Both the position numbers and the translations under genes were made by a program. Below are positions 17,702-26,741 of a DNA stretch of 64,000 bases, piece after piece (within the stretch, counting starts at the first letter, position 1; each line of letters begins with the position of its first letter). This stretch comes from Firmicutes bacterium UBA3553 (GTDB lineage Bacteria; Bacillota; Clostridia; Tissierellales; Sedimentibacteraceae): positions 8,867 through 72,866 of the forward strand of contig DFOA01000063.1 of NCBI GenBank assembly GCA_002381185.1, in the 5' to 3' direction. Under the pieces are notes generated by a model. That model saw only the letters and a program-made list of their open reading frames with translations, ran no database searches and was not told the origin of the DNA.

Positions 17702-18685
17702 TTATTGGATGAAGTTTGAATATAATCTTTGTAAAAACTCAGCAAGCATTTCATTTTTAACTACTATAGAAACTTTATCATTAAAATATTCTATATCAAT
17801 TGGATGGTCTTTTTCTTTTGATAAAAATTCATCCAATTCTTTTTTTATTTGATCTCTATAATTACCATTAAAAATAAAGGATATAATTGAATTTTCTTCT
17901 TGTTTTTTTATTCCGAATCCTATTATTTTCAAGTTGCTTGTATCATTAGAAATAAGTGTGCCTGGATCGTTTGCAAAGGTTGAAAGAACTCTTATAGGTA
18001 CATTATATTGTTTACCCAGTAAAACCGCATTTGGATGAATCACAGTTGCTCCGTTAATTGCCAGTCTATACACATCATCATAGGAAATCTTCTTAATATA
18101 TCTGGCATTTGGTACTAATCTCGGATCGGTAACAGCAACTCCAGGCACATCAGTAAATATATCTACCCTTTCGGCATTCAAATATCCGCCAAGTGCTACA
18201 GCTGTTGTATCACTGCCTCCTCTGCCAAGTGTAGTTATTTCCAAGTTTTCCGTAGCTCCCTGAAATCCTGCAACTACTACAATTTTATTTTCATTTAGAT
18301 ATCTTTGGATTTTATTCGTATCGATTTCTATTATCTTACTCGAATTAAAGGTATCATCAGTAATTATTCCGGCTTGAAATCCCGTTAAGGCTTCTGAGGG
18401 TAATCCTTCATTTTCTAATAGATGAGATACCAGTACTGCAGAAATTGTTTCTCCGACTGACATAATCAAGTCCTTCTTCTTTGGATTTATTGCGGTATTT
18501 ATATTCTCTAATTGACTTATTAAAGTATCTGTAGCGTAAGGGTCTCCGCTTCTGCCCATTGCAGATACCACTACAACAATATTGCTGCCGGTTTGCACCT
18601 CTTTTTTTACCTGCTTAAGAAAGTCACTTTGATTATTTAAATTCCTCAGGGAAGTTCCTCCGAATTTTTGAATTACGATACTCAT
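17702..18685 (-). CDS. dapG: aspartate kinase, short form
   Basis: A 327-residue aspartokinase that phosphorylates aspartate at the head of the lysine/dipicolinate path. KFGGTS (residues 7-12), a central SVGETISA block, the GRGGSDTTAV loop and FTDVPGV are typical. The usual enzymes have about 400 residues with two ACT domains; here only some 90 residues follow the catalytic part, space for at most one ACT-like domain. Feedback control may therefore be reduced (inference). It overlaps the asd stop by 4 bp. Its position beside dpaAB suggests it is the sporulation copy. Confidence 0.9.
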   Translation of the reverse strand: MSIVIQKFGGTSLRNLNNQSDFLKQVKKEVQTGSNIVVVVSAMGRSGDPYATDTLISQLENINTAINPKKKDLIMSVGETISAVLVSHLLENEGLPSEALTGFQAGIITDDTFNSSKIIEIDTNKIQRYLNENKIVVVAGFQGATENLEITTLGRGGSDTTAVALGGYLNAERVDIFTDVPGVAVTDPRLVPNARYIKKISYDDVYRLAINGATVIHPNAVLLGKQYNVPIRVLSTFANDPGTLISNDTSNLKIIGFGIKKQEENSIISFIFNGNYRDQIKKELDEFLSKEKDHPIDIEYFNDKVSIVVKNEMLAEFLQRLYSNFIQ

Positions 18686-19704
18686 TTTTGTCTCCTGACC
18701 AGGTTCTGCTCAATGAGCGATTCGCCTATTTGGACAGCATTTAATGCTGCACCTTTTCGCAGATTATCTGCTACAATCCATATATTAAGTCCGTTTTCCA
18801 GGGTGAAATCACGTCTGATGCGACCAACAAAGACATCATTGGTATTCTTTGAAAACAAAGGCATAGGATACAATTTTTCCTCAGGTTTGTCTAATACAGT
18901 AACTCCAGGGAAATTTTCAAGTAGCTCCTTAATTTCTTCAATATTAAAAGGCAATTCTGTTTCAATATTCACTGATTCAGAGTGCCCTCTAAATACAGGT
19001 ATTCTAACTGTTGTAGATGTTACCTTGATTTTTTCATCCAAGATCTTATGTGTTTCATTGACCATTTTCATTTCTTCCTTGGTGTATCCGGTATCAAGAA
19101 ATGAATCAATGTGCGGAAGAGCATTAAATAGGATCTGGTATGGATATACAGAATGCTTTATTTCCTTTTTATCTGCGTAATACCTTGTTTGTTCATCTAG
19201 CTCATCAATTGCATTTTTACCGGTACCGGAAACAGATTGGTAGGTGGATACCACTATTCTTTTTATATTATATTTATCATGTATCGGCTTTAGGGGTACC
19301 AGCATTTGTATGGTAGAGCAGTTAGGATTTGCTATTAGTCCCTTATGATTTTTTAAGCTTTTCGGATTAACTTCAGGAACTACTAAAGGAACATTATCAT
19401 CCATTCTAAAAGCACTGCTATTGTCTATGACAACAGCTCCTTCCTTAATTGCTATTGGGGATAAAATTTTACTTATATCAGCTTCTACACAAAAGAATGC
19501 AATATCAACATTTTCAAATGCTCCCTCACAAGCTTCTTCTGTATAAAATATTTCATCTTTAAATTTAACCTCCCGACCTTCATTAGCGGCTGTACCTAAA
19601 AACTTAATAGACTTAATTGGAAATTGCCGTTCAATAAGAATCTTCGCAAGTTCCTTGCCAACAGCACCCATGGCTCCTACTATTGCTACATTATAATAAT
19701 CCAA
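18682..19704 (-). CDS. asd: aspartate-semialdehyde dehydrogenase
   Basis: A 340-residue NADPH-dependent enzyme that reduces aspartyl phosphate to aspartate semialdehyde. The N-terminal nucleotide-binding loop is VGAMGAVG (residues 9-16); the catalytic Cys129 lies in ANPNCSTIQM and the substrate-binding stretch RIPVFRGHSE follows. AAGGAGGAG lies before the ATG. The gene precedes dapG in a two-gene unit on the minus strand, divergent from dapA. Confidence 0.95.
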   Translation of the reverse strand: MDYYNVAIVGAMGAVGKELAKILIERQFPIKSIKFLGTAANEGREVKFKDEIFYTEEACEGAFENVDIAFFCVEADISKILSPIAIKEGAVVIDNSSAFRMDDNVPLVVPEVNPKSLKNHKGLIANPNCSTIQMLVPLKPIHDKYNIKRIVVSTYQSVSGTGKNAIDELDEQTRYYADKKEIKHSVYPYQILFNALPHIDSFLDTGYTKEEMKMVNETHKILDEKIKVTSTTVRIPVFRGHSESVNIETELPFNIEEIKELLENFPGVTVLDKPEEKLYPMPLFSKNTNDVFVGRIRRDFTLENGLNIWIVADNLRKGAALNAVQIGESLIEQNLVRRQK

Positions 19705-19843
19705 AACAACTCCTCCTTAAATTTTCTAAGATTACCCCAGTAATCAGATGCTTTTATTTTATTCAGCAGGACTATTTTTTGTTAGCAATATACCATGCTA
19801 TTTCATAGAATGGATTACAATATTTTTTGAAGGGAGAAATAAT

Positions 19844-20719
19844 ATGGTTGAATGGGGAAGATTAATGACGGCTATGGTAACACCTTTTGATGAAGAGCTG
19901 AATGTTGATTACGAAGCTGCCGGCTCACTGGCAGTTAAATTAGTTGAGGAGGGAACTACTGCGTTAGTCATAACAGGAACGACCGGAGAAGCTCCGACTC
20001 TGACTGATGATGAAAAAATAAATTTATATAAAATTATAAAAACGTATGTAGATGTTCCTGTAATTGCAGGTGTAGGGACAAATAATACAAAATCTACCAT
20101 AGAAAATGCAAAAGCGGCACAAGAGGCTGGGGTTGACGGACTTCTCATAGTTACTCCATATTATAATAAACCTGATCAGGATTCTCTGTATTGCCACTTT
20201 AAGGAAGTTGCAGATTCTGTTGATTTGCCTATTATGTTATATAATGTACCCGGGAGAACAGGGTGCAATATATTACCTGATACGGTAGAAAAACTTGCTC
20301 AGATTGATAATATAGTAGCCTTAAAGGAAGCTGGCGGAAATATAATTCAATTTGCTGAAATAATAAAGCGCGTCCCTGAGGATTTTTTAATTTATTCAGG
20401 AGACGATTCAATGCTGCTTCCTGCAATGTCAATAGGCTGTTATGGAATAGTCAGTGTAGCATCACATGTGGTAGGTCCTGAAATGAAGGAAATGATAGAT
20501 GCTTTCGTATCCGGAAATACTGAAAAGGCAAAAGAAATACATCTAAAGCTATTAGATATCTTTAAAGACTTATTTATAATATCAAATCCAATACCGGTAA
20601 AAGCAGCATTAAATATGATGGGTGTATATGTAGGAGGAGTGAGACTTCCTCTAACTGAGGCAAGAGAGAAGGTATTAAAAGTTTTAAGAGAAGATTTAAG
20701 AGAATTAGGAAAGATTTAA
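19844..20719 (+). CDS. dapA: 4-hydroxy-tetrahydrodipicolinate synthase
   Basis: A 291-residue lyase that condenses pyruvate with aspartate semialdehyde. Lys161, the Schiff-base residue, lies in IVALKEAGG; Tyr133 (MLYNVPGRTG) and the TGTTGEAPTL loop at 44-53 are also present. The start was set at 19844 because AGGGAG lies at 19831-19836; the longer in-frame extension to 19748 has none. Together with dapG and asd it supplies dihydrodipicolinate to DpaAB. Confidence 0.95.
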   Translation: MVEWGRLMTAMVTPFDEELNVDYEAAGSLAVKLVEEGTTALVITGTTGEAPTLTDDEKINLYKIIKTYVDVPVIAGVGTNNTKSTIENAKAAQEAGVDGLLIVTPYYNKPDQDSLYCHFKEVADSVDLPIMLYNVPGRTGCNILPDTVEKLAQIDNIVALKEAGGNIIQFAEIIKRVPEDFLIYSGDDSMLLPAMSIGCYGIVSVASHVVGPEMKEMIDAFVSGNTEKAKEIHLKLLDIFKDLFIISNPIPVKAALNMMGVYVGGVRLPLTEAREKVLKVLREDLRELGKI

Positions 20720-20733
20720 AGTTATAAAAGAAA

Positions 20734-20760
20734 CCCACTGGGATTTTACATCTTGGTGGG
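20734..20760 (+). terminator. candidate terminator after dapA
   Basis: CCCAC and GTGGG close a hairpin with an interior partly paired; the T-run after it is weak. Confidence 0.5.
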
Positions 20761-20815
20761 TATAATATTACTCAAAAAGCTTTAATCTCAATTAAAGGAA
20801 TATAAGTTCAATAAA

Positions 20816-20977
20816 TTGGTTGCAATTATTGTACTTGAAATTATAATAATATATAGTATTGCTGCAGGCAGCCAAAAATTGTCTAAGGTCCGATACGTTG
20901 GAGTTGAAGTAAATATTGCCGGCAAAATATCTCAAGTTCTCAATGATCTTGATATATTAGGGCAACGAATGTCATAA
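20816..20977 (+). CDS. possible small membrane ORF (53 aa) or gene remnant
   Basis: An open stretch from TTG at 20816 (AAAGGA about 16 bp upstream) to TAA at 20975 encodes a hydrophobic N-terminus MVAIIVLEIIIIYSIAAG followed by a charged tail ending in NDLDILGQRMS. It is the only coding-like content of the 315-bp gap before the response regulator. It could be a small membrane protein or the relic of a longer gene; I do not recognise it. Confidence 0.3.
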   Translation: MVAIIVLEIIIIYSIAAGSQKLSKVRYVGVEVNIAGKISQVLNDLDILGQRMS

Positions 20978-21034
20978 TAGGAAAAGGGACCGATAGAGGC
21001 AAAATAAGTTTGTAGGGACACATGGAGGTATGGG

Positions 21035-21709
21035 ATGTATAAAATATTGGTTGTTGAAGACGAGAATATTTTACGCGAAGTGATAACGGACTATCTAATT
21101 GCGGAGGGATATCAGGTGTTAGAGGCCGCAGATGGAGAAAAAGCCTTGGAGCTGTTTCAGTCAAATTCTGTTGATTTAGTTATACTGGACATTGTTCTGC
21201 CGAAGATTGACGGATGGTCAGTATGCCGCAGAATACGGAAAAGTTCCGGTGTCCCCATAATCATTTTGACTGCCCGTTCAGACGAAGATGACTCACTTAT
21301 GGGATTTGAATTGGGAGCAGATGATTATTTGATTAAACCATACAGTCCTCGGGTTTTAACGGTAAAGGTTAAAAAGTTTCTTGAAAAATATTCAGATACC
21401 ATAAACGGAATGCGTATATCATCCGGCGGTATTGTCATAAATATGGGGGCAAGACTTGTTTCTGCGGACGGCGACACAATTAATCTGACTCATACGGAAT
21501 TTGAAATTTTAGCTTACTTAATGCAGAATAAAGGGATTGTAATCACCCGGGAACAATTGATATCTAAAATATGGGGTTATGATTTTTATGGCGATGAAAA
21601 AACAGTGAACAGCCATATAAGAAACCTGCGTGCCAAGCTGGGCGGTAAAGGCAGCTGCATTGTTACTGTTATCCGTTCCGGATATAAATTCGAAGAGGAA
21701 CAGCTATGA
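21035..21709 (+). CDS. OmpR/PhoB-type response regulator
   Basis: A 224-residue regulator: receiver domain (residues 1-115) with acidic pocket E8-D9, phospho-acceptor Asp52, Thr in LTARS, and Lys in LIKPYSP; then a winged-helix DNA-binding domain with the family pattern TVNSHIRNLRAKLG near the C-terminus. GGAGG lies before the ATG. Its stop overlaps the start of the sensor kinase gene by 4 bp, so the two form a two-component pair. Confidence 0.95.
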   Translation: MYKILVVEDENILREVITDYLIAEGYQVLEAADGEKALELFQSNSVDLVILDIVLPKIDGWSVCRRIRKSSGVPIIILTARSDEDDSLMGFELGADDYLIKPYSPRVLTVKVKKFLEKYSDTINGMRISSGGIVINMGARLVSADGDTINLTHTEFEILAYLMQNKGIVITREQLISKIWGYDFYGDEKTVNSHIRNLRAKLGGKGSCIVTVIRSGYKFEEEQL

Positions 21710-23439
21710 AAAAAAGTATTGTTTTTAAATGGTTTGTGCTGACGGCTCTGTTATTTTCCGTGATGTTTTTATTCATTGGAATCACCCAAAATTACTTTTT
21801 CGAGAAATATTATATTAATAAAAAATCAGATGCTCTCAAATCGCATATGGACGAGTACTTAAGCCTGGCAGCGGAAAAAGGAACGGAAGCAGCTTCTGCT
21901 GAACTATATAGAAAAAACCATATATGGATTACAAAGTTGGATGAATATGGACGTATCTGCGATGTGGAAAGTTACTATATCGAAGTGAAATTGAGAGATG
22001 AATTTCAAGGTGATTTGCGAATTCCAATGTATTCTTTTGAAGGATATTTTTCCGACATGATTTCTTTATTAAAGGTCGGTGATGAGGTAATTATTGATGC
22101 GGTAAATATTGCAGATGAAAGGATACCTTATCTGATACAGACTGATTCATCAGGAGTCGCAAATCTGAGCATTGCAAATAAGCTGCATGGTCCTAATGCA
22201 GATAAAGCCTACAGTTATCTCCGCACCGGTTTATATAAGGGAACGATAACAAAGACAGTATTTACGGAACGAGCGGAGTATATTTCGTTTCCTTACAATG
22301 AACGTTATTTTTTAGAACAGGTAAAAGACTTTCAAACCTCCCTGCTGGCTGATAATGCTGAAGCTCTCCAGGGTACAGAAGAATTTAGTGTAAGAGAAAA
22401 TTTTGTGGAATATAAGATAGTTGCCAAGAAAGTTATTGAAAATGGAGCAACGAGATATATTTTTGCTATGACTTCACTACAGCCGGTAGATGAAGCAATA
22501 TCTGTCATACAGCAATTCTATCCTTATTTTTTTGGATTTGCATTTTTGTGTGTCATATTTTTAGCGTTTCTATTTTCTAAATGGTTGGCTAAACCGCTTT
22601 TATCCATTAACCAGATAACGGGTAAAATGGCAAATATGGATTTTTCGGAAAAGCTGCCGGTGCGCTCCGAGGATGAAATAGGTCAATTATCAAAAAATAT
22701 CAATTATTTGTCGAGCCAGATGGAATCATATATTAGCCAGCTGAAACAGGATCTTGACAAAGAGAAGCAGTTGGAAAATACACGGAAGGAATTTATAGCT
22801 GGTGTATCACATGAGCTGAAAACACCTCTTGCTGTCATGAAAAGCTGTATATCTATTTTAAAAGATGGAATTGCATATGAAAAAAGGAAACATTACTTTC
22901 AGGCAATGGAAGATGAAATACATCGAATGGACTTGCTTGTTGTTAATATGCTTGATCTGGCTAAATTTGAGTCTGGTACATATAAACCCGAAATGGCTCC
23001 TTTTGAAATAGACAAAGTGATTAATGATGTATGCAGATCTCTGAATGAGCAAATACAGGAGAAGGACATATCTCTTATATTAAAGCTTTGCTCTCAGTTG
23101 GTGGTGGGGCATAAAGTCCTGATAAGCCGTGTTATTGCTAATTTTCTCAGCAATGCAATCCGGCATACGGAAAATGGACGTGAAATCATAATTACCGTAA
23201 GATGCAATGAACAGACAGCAGAAATCAGCGTAGAAAATCAAGGAAATAAGATATCAGATGAAGACATGGAAAAGATATGGAATCAATTCCACCGTGTGGA
23301 AGCGAGGTCATCCAAAGCGGGTACGGGTCTTGGACTTTCCATATCCAGGGAAATACTGGAGCTTCATCATTCAATTTATGGTGTGGAGAATACAAAAGAT
23401 GGCGTACGATTTTTCTTTTCACTGCCGGCGGAATTATAA
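21706..23439 (+). CDS. sensor histidine kinase
   Basis: A 577-residue membrane kinase: TM1 at about 8-27, an extracellular sensor region of some 240 residues, TM2 at about 273-293, a HAMP domain, then HisKA with His369 in VSHELKTPLAV, and an HATPase domain with N box NFLSNAIRHTENG and the G box GTGLGLSISREIL. It phosphorylates the response regulator encoded just upstream. The stimulus is unknown. The downstream acyl-transfer genes (23611-25927) could be targets, judging by position only. Confidence 0.93.
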   Translation: MKKSIVFKWFVLTALLFSVMFLFIGITQNYFFEKYYINKKSDALKSHMDEYLSLAAEKGTEAASAELYRKNHIWITKLDEYGRICDVESYYIEVKLRDEFQGDLRIPMYSFEGYFSDMISLLKVGDEVIIDAVNIADERIPYLIQTDSSGVANLSIANKLHGPNADKAYSYLRTGLYKGTITKTVFTERAEYISFPYNERYFLEQVKDFQTSLLADNAEALQGTEEFSVRENFVEYKIVAKKVIENGATRYIFAMTSLQPVDEAISVIQQFYPYFFGFAFLCVIFLAFLFSKWLAKPLLSINQITGKMANMDFSEKLPVRSEDEIGQLSKNINYLSSQMESYISQLKQDLDKEKQLENTRKEFIAGVSHELKTPLAVMKSCISILKDGIAYEKRKHYFQAMEDEIHRMDLLVVNMLDLAKFESGTYKPEMAPFEIDKVINDVCRSLNEQIQEKDISLILKLCSQLVVGHKVLISRVIANFLSNAIRHTENGREIIITVRCNEQTAEISVENQGNKISDEDMEKIWNQFHRVEARSSKAGTGLGLSISREILELHHSIYGVENTKDGVRFFFSLPAEL

Positions 23440-23610
23440 AGTACGGGTTATTAATATTTTACAGGTATAAAGCTGTGAAATGAAGCATACTTCATGGCTT
23501 TTATTTTGCAGAAAATTAAAAAAATAATATTCAAATTATATCTCATCTGCATCTGTTCTGCACCTTGCTGCTGTAATATGTGTGTATCAAATGAAGAAAA
23601 GAGGTTTTTT

Positions 23611-24216
23611 ATGAAAAAAATAATGATTATTTTCCTGATGGTTATCCTTATAATTGGTGTAACTGCATGCAGGAACACAAATGATGAAAAAAGTGTTACC
23701 GCTGATTTTAAGAACAGCATTTTTGTGGGAGACTCTATAACCGAAGGTTTTGCCTTTAATGAAATACTGCCGGAAGAATGTGTAATAGCCGGGGCAGGAG
23801 CTACTGCCGGCTTTACATATGACGACATTGATGCTATGGTTGAGAGGAAGCCGGATAACATCTTTATCATGTTAGGGTCTGATGATATACTCATGCCTGT
23901 GGATAATCCTAAAGAATTATTCAGAAATGATTTAACAAAATTGATTAACAAGATAAAGGAAGAACTTCCGAGTGCTAAAATATACCTCCAATCCATAACA
24001 CCTGTAACACAAGAGGCATTAACGCAAGAAACTCGCTATGGAAAAATAGAGGAATACAACAATCTTTTAAAGGAGCTGGCGGATATACTGACAGTTAATT
24101 ATGTGGATATAGGAGCATTGGCACAGGAAAATCCCGATTTATTTGCCGAGGATGGGATCCATTTCAAAAAAGAATTTTATCAGCTGTGGCTGAAAAAGCT
24201 CTCTGAATTATTATAG
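23611..24216 (+). CDS. SGNH/GDSL-type hydrolase lipoprotein
   Basis: A 201-residue secreted lipoprotein: signal peptide with lipobox ending IGVTAC (Cys20), then an SGNH hydrolase with block I GDSITEGF (Ser42) and the block V pair Asp181/His184 in DGIHF. Such proteins work with MBOAT partners to transfer acyl groups onto cell-wall polymers or exopolysaccharide. The start is set at the ATG at 23611 behind AAGAGG; an upstream extension to 23494 is not supported. An MBOAT gene follows after 11 bp. Confidence 0.85.
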   Translation: MKKIMIIFLMVILIIGVTACRNTNDEKSVTADFKNSIFVGDSITEGFAFNEILPEECVIAGAGATAGFTYDDIDAMVERKPDNIFIMLGSDDILMPVDNPKELFRNDLTKLINKIKEELPSAKIYLQSITPVTQEALTQETRYGKIEEYNNLLKELADILTVNYVDIGALAQENPDLFAEDGIHFKKEFYQLWLKKLSELL

Positions 24217-24227
24217 CGGAGGGGCAT

Positions 24228-25634
24228 ATGGTTTTCAGCAGTTTGTTTTTTACATTTGCTTTTTTGCCGGTTACAGTAATTATATATTATTTGTCAGGAC
24301 AGCATTTCAGGAATGCTGTCCTGCTTACAGCAAGTCTTCTTTTCTATGCATGGGGAGAACCAGTCTATGTGTTATTGATGTGCTGCTCCATAATTATAAA
24401 TTACGGTATAGGTGTTCTGTTAGGCAAAGAAGATATCACCGGACGAAAGAAAAAGCTTTTTTTAATAATTAGCCTTGTACAAAATTTATGCTGCCTTGCT
24501 TATTTTAAATATTACGGTATGATCATAAATACAATGGCATCGATTAGCAGCTGGAATCTAAATGCGGCAGTACCGGCACTTCCTCTGGGAATTTCGTTTT
24601 ATACCTTTCAGACACTTTCTTATGTTATTGATGTATACAGGGGAAAGGTAAAGCCGCAGGAAAACCTGCTTCTTTTTGCTCTTTATATTATTATGTTTCC
24701 GCAGCTGGTAGCCGGGCCTATTGTTAACTATGCTGACATTGAATCACAGTTAGCCGACAGGAACATAACATTCAAAAAATTTTGTTCCGGTATGCGGCGA
24801 TTTCTGTGCGGTATGGCAAAAAAGGTCCTTCTTGCCAATAATGTAGGTTTTTTATGGTCTGAAGTAAAAGCCATGCCAGCTGCAGAAATTTCAGTGCTTA
24901 TGGCATGGGGTGGGATTATTGCATTTGCATTGCAGATATATTTCGATTTTAGCGGGTATTCGGATATGGCCATAGGATTGGGAAAAATGTTTGGATTCCA
25001 CTTTAAGGAAAACTTTCGATATCCATATATTTCGCAAAGCGTATCTGAATTTTGGCGGAGGTGGCACATATCACTTGGATTATGGTTTAAGGAATATGTA
25101 TACATTCCCCTTGGGGGGAATCGTGCAGGTAAATGGAAACTTATAGTCCACCTGTTAATTGTATGGTTTCTAACCGGTCTATGGCATGGTGCGAGCTGGA
25201 ACTTTGTTTTATGGGGGCTTTATTTTGGAAATTTAATATTAATAGAAAAGTTGTTTTTGCAAAAAAGCATGACACGGTGGCCTAAGACTGTCCGTCATAT
25301 GTATTTATTGATGTCTGTTATCATAGGCTGGGTGTTTTTTGAATTTACCAATCTGACGGAGATAATGAGCTTTCTTCGGATTATGTTCGGAGCCGGAGGT
25401 AACGCGCTTATTGATAATCAGGCAATTATTAAGCTAAGGGCTCATGCCTTTCTTTACATTGTTTGCATCATTGCTGCATCACCTTGTCCTAAAAAACTCG
25501 CTCTATTATTAAAAAGAACTCATAACAATATTTACAGAGTGGCAGTAAACGTGTACTATTGCGTACTGATGTTTCTCGGGACTGCCTATATGGTTGGTTC
25601 AACTTACAACCCATTTATATATTTTCGATTTTAG
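24228..25634 (+). CDS. MBOAT family O-acyltransferase (AlgI/PatA-like)
   Basis: A 468-residue polytopic membrane protein with the MBOAT features: FYAWGEP near the N-terminus, FFDFSGYSDMAIG-like text (YFDFSGYSDMAIG), WRRWHISLG and the catalytic His320 in LWHGASWNF. In AlgI, PatA and DltB this enzyme brings acyl groups across the membrane to an SGNH-type partner for O-acetylation of extracellular polysaccharide or wall polymer. Here the SGNH lipoprotein is directly upstream and a DHHW-type gene follows. Confidence 0.92.
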   Translation: MVFSSLFFTFAFLPVTVIIYYLSGQHFRNAVLLTASLLFYAWGEPVYVLLMCCSIIINYGIGVLLGKEDITGRKKKLFLIISLVQNLCCLAYFKYYGMIINTMASISSWNLNAAVPALPLGISFYTFQTLSYVIDVYRGKVKPQENLLLFALYIIMFPQLVAGPIVNYADIESQLADRNITFKKFCSGMRRFLCGMAKKVLLANNVGFLWSEVKAMPAAEISVLMAWGGIIAFALQIYFDFSGYSDMAIGLGKMFGFHFKENFRYPYISQSVSEFWRRWHISLGLWFKEYVYIPLGGNRAGKWKLIVHLLIVWFLTGLWHGASWNFVLWGLYFGNLILIEKLFLQKSMTRWPKTVRHMYLLMSVIIGWVFFEFTNLTEIMSFLRIMFGAGGNALIDNQAIIKLRAHAFLYIVCIIAASPCPKKLALLLKRTHNNIYRVAVNVYYCVLMFLGTAYMVGSTYNPFIYFRF

Positions 25635-25648
25635 CACGGAGGATTGAT

Positions 25649-25927
25649 ATGAGAATAAATAACAAAAGAAATTGTGATGTTATGCAGAATATCGTGTGTA
25701 TGTTTCCGATTTTATTTATACTTGCCATGTTTATATTGCATCTGGCTCTGCCGGATAGAACATTTTCGAAAGAAGAACGTCGTTATCTAGTGCAGCGTTC
25801 TGGTTTTCACATTGAAAGTGTGTTGAATGGCAGTTATGAGACTAAAGTTGAATCATATTTTTCTGATCAGTTTCCTTTTCGAAATTTTTGGATTCATATT
25901 CAGAAAGGCTCAGACCGAATTTTATAA
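25649..25927 (+). pseudogene. DHHW/AlgX-J-like protein, truncated
   Basis: Only the first 93 codons of a DHHW-family protein remain: an N-terminal membrane anchor (about 15-33) and the conserved opening with FSKEERRYL and YFSDQFPFRNFWI. A TAA then stops the frame, and no continuation follows in any frame. Intact members have 350-400 residues and carry the AlgX/AlgJ-like SGNH fold used in polysaccharide acetylation. GGAGG lies before the ATG. The system may still work with the SGNH lipoprotein upstream. Confidence 0.7.
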
Positions 25928-26026
25928 AGAAGTGAAGGAGAGTTGATTTGTGCTGACAATTGTTCTCCTTCTTGTACCGGTTTAAAAATGTGCTCAAGTT
26001 TGCTAACAAGGTCAAAGAAGCTTCAG

Positions 26027-26197
26027 TCATATAAATTCGCTATTGTTTTTTTGAAAAGCTTTTAAATCCAATGTTAATTCCTGTGCTTTTTTTTGGTTTA
26101 TTATCCATTCTATAATATGAACTCCTACATATATGATAAATATTGATAAAGCCATGGCTCCTAACATCTGCGCTTTTGAGGCTGCTGCCGTATTTAC
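26027..26197 (-). pseudogene. C-terminal membrane-protein remnant
   Basis: On the minus strand, 56 codons are open down to a TGA, including a transmembrane helix (LGAMALSIFIIYVGVHIIEW) and a charged tail. There is no start codon with a ribosome site and a stop lies directly upstream. It is a remnant of a membrane protein of unknown family. The rest of 25928-26289 shows nothing else. Confidence 0.35.
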
Positions 26198-26289
26198 CTA
26201 CGTATCATAATGTGTTGTAAAGTCTTTAATGAGAAAGCCTGAAATAGAATGTCCATATCAGGCTTTAACTGCTCAATATCAGAGTTCAA

Positions 26290-26607
26290 TCATGAAGAAG
26301 TAAGTTTTAATCCTAATATACCTATCAGTATTAAACAAAGGAATACAACCTTCATGATATTAAGGGGCTCATTAAAGAGTAAAATTCCCAGTAAGGCTGC
26401 GCCTAAAGCGCCAATTCCAGTCCAAACAGCATAAGCTGTACCAATTGGGAGTGTCTTGGTTGCAAGTGACAATAAATAAAAACTTATACCCATCCCACCT
26501 ATTGTAATCAAAGATGGGTATAACCTTGTAAAACCTTGAGAATATTTAAGTCCAATTGCCCAAATAATTTCGAAAACTCCCGCAATGAATAGATAAATCC
26601 AAGCCAT
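26290..26607 (-). CDS. gdx: guanidinium exporter (SMR family, Gdx/SugE)
   Basis: A 105-residue small multidrug resistance protein with four transmembrane helices. Glu13 (GVFEIIWAIGLKYS) is the essential proton/substrate-binding residue, and W-A-I-G after it fits the Gdx subtype rather than EmrE-like drug exporters. It works as an antiparallel dimer exchanging guanidinium for protons. The guanidine-I riboswitch directly upstream strongly supports this role. Start at 26607 is set by AGGAGGTGAA at 26611-26620. Confidence 0.93.
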   Translation of the reverse strand: MAWIYLFIAGVFEIIWAIGLKYSQGFTRLYPSLITIGGMGISFYLLSLATKTLPIGTAYAVWTGIGALGAALLGILLFNEPLNIMKVVFLCLILIGILGLKLTSS

Positions 26608-26623
26608 ATTTTCACCTCCTAAC

Positions 26624-26667
26624 AAAAAATAAAGCCTAAAAGATATCATTGATATCTCCCAGGCTTT
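26624..26667 (-). terminator. riboswitch-controlled terminator
   Basis: On the minus strand the bases AAAGCCTGGGAGATATC (26667-26651) pair with GATATCTTTTAGGCTTT (26647-26631), followed by a T-run (26630-26624). The first arm includes the 3' end of the guanidine aptamer, so ligand binding should prevent terminator formation and turn the gene on. Confidence 0.85.
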
Positions 26668-26741
26668 TGTCCTTCCGTGTCACAGCTTTAAAGCAGTGAG
26701 TTTTCTCTTGGTCACAGGCCAGTTGTACTGCGGAACCCTAG
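26655..26741 (-). promoter_or_regulatory. guanidine-I (ykkC) riboswitch
   Basis: Reading the minus strand from 26741: CTAGGGTTCCG, then ACTGGCCTGTGACCAAGAGA, then ACACGGAAGGACAAAAGCC and TGGGAGA. These are the conserved blocks of the ykkC class that senses guanidinium. It lies in the leader of the Gdx exporter gene. Confidence 0.93.

Noticed and set aside
25649..25927. DHHW gene continuing by frameshift or recoding
   Set aside because: The stop is TAA and no DHHW-like sequence follows in any frame up to 26200.
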